Below, in pieces: positions 53,271 through 61,046 of a stretch of DNA of 64,000 nucleotides. Numbering within the stretch: position 1 is the first letter of the stretch; each line of letters starts with the position of its first letter. The DNA lies in the NCBI RefSeq assembly GCF_030580955.1, contig NZ_JAUQON010000005.1, forward strand, positions 372,001-436,000, written 5' to 3'. This DNA is from Hymenobacter convexus (lineage in GTDB: Bacteria; Bacteroidota; Bacteroidia; Cytophagales; Hymenobacteraceae). The position numbers and the translations under genes are program-made. The notes under the pieces are model-generated. The model was not told where the DNA came from. It did no database searches and worked only from the letters and a program-made list of their open reading frames with translations.

Positions 53271-53318
53271 AGCCCGTCCTGCAAAGTTCCCGCCTTTGCA
53301 GAACGGGCTGTTTTATGT
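53271..53318 (+). terminator. Rho-independent terminator after the MBL gene
   Basis: AGCCCGTCCTGCAAAG pairs with CTTTGCAGAACGGGCT around TTCCCGC, then G and TTTTA. The stem has one internal mismatch. Confidence 0.75.
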
Positions 53319-53455
53319 TAGCCATTATTATGTCCAGGTATTAACGCTGGCAAACCCCAATTGGCCTGAACGCAAAAAAGCCTCAAAAACTGCATCTGTT
53401 GCCAGATTTACAGCTTTTGAGGCTTGATTTTGGTAGGGGTATTAACCTCTACAAG

Positions 53456-53537
53456 TACCCGGAGCCGGAGTCGAACCGGCACACCTTGCGGTATTGGTGT
53501 TTGAGACCAACGCGTCTACCGGTTCCGCCATCCGGGC
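53456..53537 (-). tRNA. tRNA-Leu (CAA)
   Basis: The minus strand from 53537 folds as a class II tRNA: acceptor GCCCGGA paired with TCCGGGT (a G-U first pair), D arm TGGCGGAACCGGTAGACGC, anticodon stem TTGGT/ACCAA with loop CTCAAAC (anticodon CAA), a variable arm, and T loop GGTTCGACTCC. The discriminator is A and CCA is not encoded. It reads leucine codon UUG. It lies 39 bases from hscB. Confidence 0.95.
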
Positions 53538-53576
53538 AGGATGAGCTTTTTTTAGAACAATTCCGCTCTGCCGGTA

Positions 53577-54122
53577 TCAGGAGCGGGCTGCAAAGGTAGT
53601 TAGCTGTTGCTGGATGCGCAACAGATACCGCTTTTTTAGGTAGTAGGTGCGGATTTGCTGGAGCGCGGCCGAGCGATGGTCGGCCGGGAGTTGCTCATAG
53701 CCAACGAGTATAGGCTCGATGCCGGCGTCGAGCGTTTGGGCCAAAGCCAGCACTTCTTGGGCTACTTTGGCATGGGCGGCGGCATCGGGCGCCATTTCCA
53801 GCTCCATGAGCTCCTCGTTGAGGTCCATCATGTCCATCAGGAAATCGGGCGGGAGCTGCTCCTGCTTACCTTCTTCGAGCAGGCCGTGCAGGCGGAGCAG
53901 GTAGGCCATGCGCTGGTCGGCGTCGGCGAGGGTGCGGTAGGCATCGGTGTTGAGGGTGGCTTGGCGCAGCATCTCGGCCTGGTTTTCGGGCGAGGAAGTG
54001 GCGTGGAAATCGGGATGGGTTTCGCGGCTTTTGGCGTAGTAGAGGCGCTTGAGGGCAGTTGCATCGGGCCGGAAAGATTCAGGCAGGCCGTAGAATGCGA
54101 AGTAATCGGGGGCGTTGGGCAT
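53577..54122 (-). CDS. hscB: Fe-S cluster co-chaperone HscB
   Basis: A 181-residue J-domain co-chaperone. DYFAFYGLPESFRPD begins the HscB family; the J motif HPD is in ETHPDFHA. The C-terminal three-helix HSCB oligomerisation domain follows (LNEELMELEMAP, LAQTLDAGIEPIL, YYLKKRYLLRIQQQL). With HscA it releases Fe-S clusters from IscU. No isc genes are in the window. It is transcribed from the minus strand, like the tRNA. Confidence 0.9.
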   Translation of the reverse strand: MPNAPDYFAFYGLPESFRPDATALKRLYYAKSRETHPDFHATSSPENQAEMLRQATLNTDAYRTLADADQRMAYLLRLHGLLEEGKQEQLPPDFLMDMMDLNEELMELEMAPDAAAHAKVAQEVLALAQTLDAGIEPILVGYEQLPADHRSAALQQIRTYYLKKRYLLRIQQQLTTFAARS

Positions 54123-54310
54123 GGGGCGAAGGTAGGGAAATCGGCGGGCGCTCAGGCGCTCTTACCGGCAAAGCAGCCCGATGGTTTGGTCCATTTCAGC
54201 TTCACAATTCCCGGGTTGGCCGATTATCTTCTTACCAATCTAACCCTGAGCGCTAACCCTTTCGTAACTGTGGGCAATCTGCTCTTTATTCTCTTCTAAT
54301 TCCTGCAGCT

Positions 54311-55549
54311 TTGGCTCCAAAACTTTCTTTCCTGCGGCACGTGCTGCTGAGCTTGCTGTTGGGTGCGGCAGCCTGTGGCGGCAAAAAAGCCGATGATGGC
54401 GGCGACGCCGGGGGCGGCAAAGGCGGCGGGGGCAAAGGCCCTGACGGTAAGGACGGCGGCCCGCCCAAAATTCTGCCCTACGCTGTGGTGGCCGTGCAGC
54501 CCCGCTCCACGGTGCTCTACAACGACTTTCCGGCCACCATTCAGGGCCAGCAAAACGTTGAGATTCGGCCTAAAGTCGATGGCTTTGTCGAGGCCATTTA
54601 CGTGGATGAAGGCGCCTCGGTGAAGAAGGGCCAGCCGCTGTTTCACATCAGCGCGCCGCAGTATGAAGAGGAAGTGCGCACAGCCCAGGCGGGCATCAAA
54701 ACGGCCTTGGCCGACGTGAACACGGCCCGCATGGGCGTGGAAAAGCTGCGCCCGCTGGTCGAAAAGGACATTATCAGCCCGTATGCGCTGAAAGAAGCGC
54801 AGTATAACCTACAAGCCAAGGAGGCGGCGTTGGCCCAGGCCCAGGCCACGCTGGCCAATGCCCGCACCAACGTGGGCTACACCCACATCACAAGCCCAGT
54901 AAATGGCGTGGTGGGCACCATTCCCAACAAAATCGGCAGCCTGGTGACCAGCGCCGCCGCCGACCCGCTGACCACCGTCACGGGCATTGCCAACATCTAC
55001 GCCTACTTCTCAGTCAACGAAAAAAGCCTGCTCAATTTCACTCGAGACATCCCCGGCACTACCCTGCAGGACAAACTAGCCCACATGCCTGCCGTGCAGC
55101 TGCTACTGGCCGACGGCACGGTGTACTCGCAAAAGGGCCGTGTAGAAACAGCCATCGGCCAAATCAACACCGAAACGGGTTCCAGCGGCTTCCGCGCTTC
55201 GTTTGCCAACCCGCAGGGGCTGTTGCGCAACGGCGGCAGCGGCACGGTGCGGGCACCGCGCACCCTGCCCAAGGCCCTGCTGGTGCCCCAAAGCGCAACT
55301 TATGAGCTGCAGGGCAAGCGTTTCATCTACACCGTGGGGGCAGGCAATAAGGTGAAAAACACCGAAGTAACTGTAGTGCCTACTCCCGACGGCCAGTTTT
55401 TCGTGGTGCAAGCCGGGTTGAAAGCCGGTCAAAACGTGGTGCTCGAAGGTGTGAACGGCCTCAAGGACAACATGCAAATTAAGCCGCGCCCAGCAAAGGC
55501 CGACAGCGTTTTTGCCGAGCATAAGGCGGGCGCGGGCGAGAACAAGTAA
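54311..55549 (+). CDS. RND efflux membrane-fusion protein (adaptor lipoprotein)
   Basis: A 412-residue AcrA-type adaptor. The N terminus is a lipoprotein signal (FLRHVLLSLLLGAAAC, Cys22) followed by a Gly/Lys/Asp-rich linker (about 23-50). The hairpin lipoyl region is split around the coiled coil: GQQNVEIRPKVDGFVEAIYVDEGASVKKGQPLFHIS, then AEAALAQAQATLANARTNVGYTHITSPVNGVVG. The beta-barrel and membrane-proximal domains follow. It links the RND pump and outer-membrane factor encoded next. No ATG is in reach; the start is TTG 54311, the only one that yields a signal peptide. Confidence 0.9.
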   Translation: MAPKLSFLRHVLLSLLLGAAACGGKKADDGGDAGGGKGGGGKGPDGKDGGPPKILPYAVVAVQPRSTVLYNDFPATIQGQQNVEIRPKVDGFVEAIYVDEGASVKKGQPLFHISAPQYEEEVRTAQAGIKTALADVNTARMGVEKLRPLVEKDIISPYALKEAQYNLQAKEAALAQAQATLANARTNVGYTHITSPVNGVVGTIPNKIGSLVTSAAADPLTTVTGIANIYAYFSVNEKSLLNFTRDIPGTTLQDKLAHMPAVQLLLADGTVYSQKGRVETAIGQINTETGSSGFRASFANPQGLLRNGGSGTVRAPRTLPKALLVPQSATYELQGKRFIYTVGAGNKVKNTEVTVVPTPDGQFFVVQAGLKAGQNVVLEGVNGLKDNMQIKPRPAKADSVFAEHKAGAGENK

Positions 55550-55567
55550 CGAGTTATAAAAAGAGGC

Positions 55568-55659
55568 CGTTCTGCTGAGCGGAGCCGAAGCGTCTCTCCC
55601 GCAACACTACATCTGATTAGCGGCGCAGTAGAGATGCTTCGGCTCCGCTCAGCAGGGCG
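55568..55659. repeat. Dispersed palindrome, copy 8 (adaptor-pump junction)
   Basis: Arms 55568-55597 and 55630-55659, 30 bases with three mismatches; core GAGCGGAGCCGAAG paired with CTTCGGCTCCGCTC. The C-to-G change in the left arm is matched in the right, so the hairpin is kept. It sits between two genes of one efflux operon. Confidence 0.88.
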
Positions 55660-55678
55660 CTCAACGATTCCTTTCTTT

Positions 55679-58600
55679 ATGCTGAAAATATTCATTGAGC
55701 GGCCGGTTTTGTCCACGGTGATTTCCGTGCTCATCGTGCTGCTGGGCCTGCTGGGGCTGTATGCGCTGCCCATTGCGCAGTACCCCGACATCTCGCCGCC
55801 TACGGTGCAGGTGTCGGCCAGCTACGGCGGGGCCAGCGCCGACGTGGTGCAGAAAAGCGTGATTGTGCCGCTGGAAGAGCAAATCAACGGCGTGGAAGGC
55901 ATGACCTACATGACCTCTACGGCCACCAACGAGGGCGGCGCCAACATCCAAGTCTATTTCAAGGTGGGCACCAATGGCGACCAGGCCGCCGTGAATGTGC
56001 AGAACCGCGTGGCCAGCGCCACCAGCGTGCTACCGCAGGAGGTAACGCAGGCTGGCGTGCAGGTGCGCAAGCGCCAGACCAGCAACCTGATAACGGCCTC
56101 CATCTACAGCGACAATCCGGCCTACGACCAGACCTTCCTGCAGAACTACGCCGAAATCAACATCATCCCGCAGCTCAAGCGGGTGAACGGCGTGGGCGAC
56201 GCCACGGCCTCGGGCCAGCGCACCTACTCCATGCGCATCTGGCTGAAACCCGACGTGATGGCCAACTACGGCCTCACGCCGGCCGACATCAGCACCGCCC
56301 TCAACCAGCAAAGCCTGGAAGCGGCACCCGGCAAGTTTGGCGAAAATGGCGACCAATCCTTCCAGTACATCATCAAATACAGCGGCAAGCTGAAATCGCC
56401 GGAAGCCTTCGGCAACATCATCCTGCGCGACCAGGCCCAGGGCCAGATTCTGCGCCTCAAGGACGTGGCCCGCATCGAGTTGGGCGCCCAGGCCTACAAC
56501 ACCCGCGTCACGGTGAACGGCAAGCCCTCAGTCAGCGTGTCGGTGAACCAGGTGGCGGGCTCCAATGCCTCGCAGGTCATCGAGGATTCTAAAAAAGCGC
56601 TGGCGTTGGCGGCCAAAGATTTTCCCTCGGGCGTGCATTACACGCTGCTGGTCGACATCAACAAGTTCCTGGATGCCAGTATTGATAAGGTGATTCACAC
56701 GCTGCTGGAATGCTTCGCGCTGGTGTTTCTGGTGATTTTCATTTTCCTGCAGGATTTCCGGTCCACCATCATTCACGGCGTGTCGGTGCCGGTGTCCATC
56801 ATCGGCACGTTTTTCTTTCTCTACGTCTTCGGGTTCAGCATCAACCTACTGACGCTCTTTGCCATGGTGCTGGCCATTGGCATTGTGGTCGATGATGCCA
56901 TTGTGGTGGTGGAGGCCGTGCACGCCAAGCTGGAAAACGGCTATAAGTCGCCGCGCAAGGCGGCCATTGATGCGATGAGCGAAATCAGCGGCGCCATTGT
57001 GAGCATCACGCTGGTGATGGCGGCAGTGTTTCTGCCGGTCACGTTCATCACGGGCTCGTCGGGCGTTTTTTACCGGCAGTTCGGCATCACGCTGGCCATT
57101 GCCATCCTGATTTCGGCCGTGAATGCGCTAACGCTGTGCCCGGCGCTGGCGGCGCTGTTTCTCAAGGTCCCGGAGCACCAGAAAGGGAAGGAGGGCGAAG
57201 CCGTGAAAGACGGCGAAAAGGCCAAGGAAGGAGAGGAGCCCAAGGACGGCGAAGACAAGTCCAAGGAGGATGCACCGGCCGAGGCCGAGAAGAAACCCGG
57301 CTTTATGAAGCGGTTCAGCATTGCTTTCAATGCGGCTTACGATGCTCTGGTAGAGAAATACAGCGGCGTTATTGGCTTCCTGGCGGCCCGCAAGTGGGTG
57401 GCGCTGGTGGCCGTGGGCGTGTTCGGCGGGGCTTTGTTTCTGCTGATGAAAAATACGCCATCGAGCTTCGTGCCGCGCGAGGACATGGGCGTGATTTTCG
57501 TCAACATTACCCTGCCGCCGGCCGCTTCGTTGGAGCGTAGCGCCGCCGTGGCCGATGAGGTCGACAGCTTGGCCCGCACCATTCCGCAAGTTCAGAATGC
57601 CCTGCGCACGGTGGGCCAGAACGCCCTGGCCGGCCAGGGCAGCTCTTACGCGCAGGAAATCATCGCCCTCAAAAACTGGGACGAACGCAAGAAAGTAAGC
57701 AACGAGGACGTCATCGCCCTCATGAAAAAGAAAACGGCGCACATCCGCGACGCCAAGCTGGTGTTCACCTCGCTGCCCACCATCTCGGGTTTCGGGCTGA
57801 ACGGCGGCTTCGAGTTTCAGCTGCAGGACCGGGGCGCCCACAGCGTGGATGAGTTCTACAAAGTGGCCCAGAGCTTCCTGGCCGCGCTGGCCAAGCGTGA
57901 GGAAATCCAGTACGCCACCACCTCATTCAACCCCACGTTTCCGCAGTATTTGATGACGGTGAACGCTGTGAAATGCGCCGAAGCCGGCGTGCCCGTGAGC
58001 GGCGTGCTGGCCGTGATGCAGGGCTATTACGGCAGCCTCTACGCGTCCAACTTCAACGATTTCGGCAAGCAATACCGCGTTATCATTCAAGCTGATACAA
58101 ACTACCGGGCCAACATTGCCGGACTGGGAAAGGTGCAGGTGCGCACCGGCAACAACGTGATGGCGCCCATCACCGAATTTGTGAACCTGGAACGCGTGTA
58201 CGGCCCCGAAAGCGTGGCCCGCTTCAACCTCTACAATTCCATGGCCGTGCAGGGCTCGCCCAACGAGGGCTTCAGCACCGGCCAGGCCCTCACGGCCATC
58301 GAGGAAGTGGCCAAGCAGAGCCTGCCGCCGGGCTACAGCTACGAGTTTTCGGGCCTGAGCCGGGAGGAGCAGAACAGCGGCTCGCAGGCCACCTACGTGT
58401 TTGCGCTGTGTCTGATTTTTGTATATCTGCTGCTTAGCGCGCAGTACGAGAGCTACTTGCTGCCTTTTGCGGTGCTGCTGTCGTTGCCGGTGGGCCTTAC
58501 GGGTACGTATGTGTTTGCCAAGCTTTTTGGCATTGACAACAACATCTACCTGCAGATTTCGGTGATTATGCTCATCGGCCTGCTTTCCAAGAATGCCATC

Positions 58601-59005
58601 CTCATCGTGGAGTTTGCCGTCGAGCGCCGGCTCACCGGCATGAGTATTCAGGATGCCGCCCTCGAAGGCGCTAAGGCCCGCCTGCGGCCCATTTTGATGA
58701 CGTCGTTTGCCTTCATATTCGGGCTGATGCCACTGCTTTTTGCCAGCGGTGCGGGCGCCAACGGCAACCGCTCCATCGGGGCCGGGGCCATCGGGGGCAT
58801 GCTATTCGGCACGCTGCTGGGCGTGTTCGTGATTCCGGTGTTGTACATGATTTTTGAGGGCCTGCAGGAGCGCATCAGCGGCGAGCCGAAAGAGAAAATG
58901 GAGCAGATGAAGCGTGAAGAAGAGGAAGAGCCCGATGCGGCTCCGGCGCCGGATGAAAAGCCGGCTCCCGACGAAAAGCAGGCCCTCGCGCCCGCAGCCG
59001 GTTAA
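55679..59005 (+). CDS. RND efflux pump, HAE1 (AcrB-like) transporter
   Basis: A 1108-residue inner-membrane pump. MLKIFIERPVLSTVISVLIVLLGLLGLYALPIAQYPDISPP is the HAE1 start. VLAIGIVVDDAIVVVEAV has the proton-relay Asp pair in helix 4; LIGLLSKNAILIVEFAVE is helix 10 with Lys; GAIVSITLVMAAVFLPVTFI and SFAFIFGLMPLLFASGAGANG follow. The cytoplasmic loop between helices 6 and 7 carries a charged insert of about 45 residues (HQKGKEGEAVKDGEK ... AEKKPGF), and the C terminus is a Glu/Pro tail. The ATG at 55679 is chosen; the frame upstream lies in a palindrome. Confidence 0.96.
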   Translation: MLKIFIERPVLSTVISVLIVLLGLLGLYALPIAQYPDISPPTVQVSASYGGASADVVQKSVIVPLEEQINGVEGMTYMTSTATNEGGANIQVYFKVGTNGDQAAVNVQNRVASATSVLPQEVTQAGVQVRKRQTSNLITASIYSDNPAYDQTFLQNYAEINIIPQLKRVNGVGDATASGQRTYSMRIWLKPDVMANYGLTPADISTALNQQSLEAAPGKFGENGDQSFQYIIKYSGKLKSPEAFGNIILRDQAQGQILRLKDVARIELGAQAYNTRVTVNGKPSVSVSVNQVAGSNASQVIEDSKKALALAAKDFPSGVHYTLLVDINKFLDASIDKVIHTLLECFALVFLVIFIFLQDFRSTIIHGVSVPVSIIGTFFFLYVFGFSINLLTLFAMVLAIGIVVDDAIVVVEAVHAKLENGYKSPRKAAIDAMSEISGAIVSITLVMAAVFLPVTFITGSSGVFYRQFGITLAIAILISAVNALTLCPALAALFLKVPEHQKGKEGEAVKDGEKAKEGEEPKDGEDKSKEDAPAEAEKKPGFMKRFSIAFNAAYDALVEKYSGVIGFLAARKWVALVAVGVFGGALFLLMKNTPSSFVPREDMGVIFVNITLPPAASLERSAAVADEVDSLARTIPQVQNALRTVGQNALAGQGSSYAQEIIALKNWDERKKVSNEDVIALMKKKTAHIRDAKLVFTSLPTISGFGLNGGFEFQLQDRGAHSVDEFYKVAQSFLAALAKREEIQYATTSFNPTFPQYLMTVNAVKCAEAGVPVSGVLAVMQGYYGSLYASNFNDFGKQYRVIIQADTNYRANIAGLGKVQVRTGNNVMAPITEFVNLERVYGPESVARFNLYNSMAVQGSPNEGFSTGQALTAIEEVAKQSLPPGYSYEFSGLSREEQNSGSQATYVFALCLIFVYLLLSAQYESYLLPFAVLLSLPVGLTGTYVFAKLFGIDNNIYLQISVIMLIGLLSKNAILIVEFAVERRLTGMSIQDAALEGAKARLRPILMTSFAFIFGLMPLLFASGAGANGNRSIGAGAIGGMLFGTLLGVFVIPVLYMIFEGLQERISGEPKEKMEQMKREEEEEPDAAPAPDEKPAPDEKQALAPAAG

Positions 59006-59043
59006 GGGCCAGAAGTTTTGTAAAGCTTAAAGAAGAGGGCATC

Positions 59044-60633
59044 ATGCTTAACCCGAAATCGATAATTCATCCGCAAACCAGCCCTGCGCGCCGCTGCAGG
59101 CCGTGGCTGTGGCTGCTGCCATTGCTGGCTTCGTGCGCTACGCTGCACCCTTACAAAAAACCTGACGACGCTGCCGCCAATCTCTACCGCGGCGTGAGCA
59201 CCACCGACACGACCTCCGTGGCCACCATGCCCTGGCGCTCCGTGTTTGCCGATGCCCAGCTGCAAAAGCTGCTCGAAGAGGGCCTCAACCAGAACCTAGA
59301 TTTGCGCATTGCCCTCACCCGCATTCAGCGCGCCGAGGCGAACCTGGCGCAGAGCCGGGCGGCGTTTCTGCCCAGCCTCTCAGCGCGCGGCACGGCCACC
59401 GTAGCCCGCGTTTCGAACGGCAACACCGGCGTGGGCACGGTGACGGGTACCGGTACCACCGGGACGGGCGGCACCGGTACAGGCGGTACAGGAACCGGAG
59501 GTACTGGTACAGGTGGCACCGGCACCGGGGGCACAGGCGGAACTGGAACCGGCGGCACCGGCACAGGCGGAACTACCGGCACCACCGACCCCAGCACCGT
59601 AGTCACCAGCCGCTACAGCCAGCAATACCTGCTCACACTCAGCTCCAGCTGGGAGGCCGATGTGTGGGGCAAGTTGCGCAGCACTAAGCGCAGCTACGTG
59701 GCTACGCTGCTGCAAAGCGAGGCCTACCGCCGCGCCGTGCAAACGCAGCTGCTGGCCGATATTGCCAACAATTACTACCTGCTGCTGGCCTACGATGCGC
59801 AGCTGGAAATCACGCGCCAGACAGTGGAATTCCGCCTCAAAGATGTAGAGGTGACTAAACTGCTGAAAACCGCGGCCATCGTAACCGGCGCCGCCGTGGC
59901 CCAGAGCGAAGCCAACCTTTACGCTGCCCAGGTGTCGATACCCGACTTGCAGCGCAGCATCCGCGAAACGGAAAATACCATCAGCATCCTAGTCAACCGC
60001 TCACCGGGCGCCATTGAGCGCAGCACGCTGGCGGCCCAGGCCCAGCCCGAATTGCTCCAAACCGGTGTGCCCAGCCAGCTGCTGCGCAACCGCCCCGACG
60101 TGCAGGAGGCCGAAGCCGCCTACCGGTCCTATTTCGAGCAAACCAACGCGGCGCGGGCCTATTTCTACCCCTCGTTCACCATCACCGCCAACGGCGGCCT
60201 CACCAACACCACCATCACCGACCTGTTTTCGCCCAACGCCATTTTCGGCACGCTGGTGGGTGGCGTACTACAACCCATCTTCAACCAGGGCCTCAACCGG
60301 GCGCGGCTGCGCAATGCCCAGGCCTTGCAGGAGGAGTACCGCTACACTTACCAGCAGACCTTGCTCACGGCCGGGCAGGAAGTATCGAACGCGCTGTTTG
60401 CCTACCAAACTGCCGGTGAGAAAGCCGCCATTCGCGTCAACCAGCTGGCTTCGCTGCGCCGGGCTGTCGATTTCACGCAGGAGCTATTGCGCTACAGCTC
60501 GGCCAATTACACCGATGTGCTGACCTCCCAGCAGAGCCTACTCGCGGCTGAACTCAGCAGCATTAATGACCGCCTGCAACAGCTGCAGGCCACTACCGAC
60601 CTCTACCATGCGCTGGGCGGCGGCTGGCGCTAG
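59044..60633 (+). CDS. RND outer-membrane efflux lipoprotein (NodT/OprM-like)
   Basis: A 529-residue outer-membrane factor. The lipoprotein signal WLWLLPLLASCATL gives Cys31. Two OEP halves follow: PWRSVFADAQLQKLLEEGLNQNLDLRIALTRIQRAEANLAQSRAAFLPSL, and later LLRNRPDVQEAEAAYRSYFEQTNAARAYFYPSFTITANGGL. Between residues 129 and 181, in an external loop, is a Gly-Thr repeat insert. The protein forms the outer-membrane exit channel of the pump encoded upstream. It starts 38 bases after the pump stop and is in the same operon. The end LGGGWR is typical of the family. Confidence 0.93.
   Translation: MLNPKSIIHPQTSPARRCRPWLWLLPLLASCATLHPYKKPDDAAANLYRGVSTTDTTSVATMPWRSVFADAQLQKLLEEGLNQNLDLRIALTRIQRAEANLAQSRAAFLPSLSARGTATVARVSNGNTGVGTVTGTGTTGTGGTGTGGTGTGGTGTGGTGTGGTGGTGTGGTGTGGTTGTTDPSTVVTSRYSQQYLLTLSSSWEADVWGKLRSTKRSYVATLLQSEAYRRAVQTQLLADIANNYYLLLAYDAQLEITRQTVEFRLKDVEVTKLLKTAAIVTGAAVAQSEANLYAAQVSIPDLQRSIRETENTISILVNRSPGAIERSTLAAQAQPELLQTGVPSQLLRNRPDVQEAEAAYRSYFEQTNAARAYFYPSFTITANGGLTNTTITDLFSPNAIFGTLVGGVLQPIFNQGLNRARLRNAQALQEEYRYTYQQTLLTAGQEVSNALFAYQTAGEKAAIRVNQLASLRRAVDFTQELLRYSSANYTDVLTSQQSLLAAELSSINDRLQQLQATTDLYHALGGGWR
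59428..59586 (+). repeat. Gly-Thr coding minisatellite in the outer-membrane factor gene
   Basis: About 160 bases of near-repeats of GGNACNGGNACNGGNGG encode GTGTGGTGTGG-type units at residues 129-181. The third codon positions vary (ACC, ACA, ACT; GGC, GGT, GGA), so the protein repeat is kept while the DNA drifts. Confidence 0.85.
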
Positions 60634-60649
60634 GCAGGAGGCGCCCACT

Positions 60650-60946
60650 TTATTCCACGACGGTTACCGAGTGCGAGGAAAAGGCCACCGGCGGGGCCGA
60701 AAACAACCTTTTCGTAGCCGGCCACACCTCGCCAAAAAGCGCCGATTTTCGGTAGCCGTTGAGCGCGGTTTCGTTGTCCCAATGGCTGTGGGTGTAGTAG
60801 ATGTTGGGGCTTTCGGCATCTTGCCAAAGCTCCAGGTGTCGGCAGCCCGGCTGCTGCCGGATGCGCTGCTTGGTGGCGTGAAAAAGCGTGAGAAAGGCCG
60901 GCACCTGTTCCGGCGCAAACGTCATGCGAACAATGCGAATCAGCAT
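60650..60946 (-). CDS. Antibiotic-biosynthesis-monooxygenase (ABM) domain protein
   Basis: A 98-residue single-domain protein: MLIRIVRMTFAPEQVPAFLTLF, ATKQRIRQQPGCRHLELWQDAESPNIYYTHSHWDNETALNGYRKSALFGEVW. This is the dimeric alpha/beta barrel of the ABM/YgiN group, whose members are small oxygenases or haem- or quinone-handling enzymes. The role here is unknown. It is convergent with the efflux operon, ending 17 bases after its stop. Confidence 0.88.
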   Translation of the reverse strand: MLIRIVRMTFAPEQVPAFLTLFHATKQRIRQQPGCRHLELWQDAESPNIYYTHSHWDNETALNGYRKSALFGEVWPATKRLFSAPPVAFSSHSVTVVE

Positions 60947-60976
60947 TTGAAATAGCGTCTTTGAGGCTGCGAAAGT

Positions 60977-61015
60977 AGAAAGCCCCGGCTCCGCAACGCG
61001 AAACCGGGGCTTTCT
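60977..61015 (-). terminator. Terminator hairpin after the amylase gene
   Basis: AGAAAGCCCCGG pairs with CCGGGGCTTTCT; it lies 30 bases past the amylase stop on the minus strand and ahead of the ABM gene. The T run is short. Confidence 0.75.
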
Positions 61016-61046
61016 GGATGGGCTCCAACCCTGCCTTTACACCAGG

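Noticed and set aside
53456..53537. tRNA-Leu as the integration site of a genomic island
   Set aside because: No integrase and no repeat of the tRNA 3' end was seen on either side; the neighbours are ordinary chromosomal genes.
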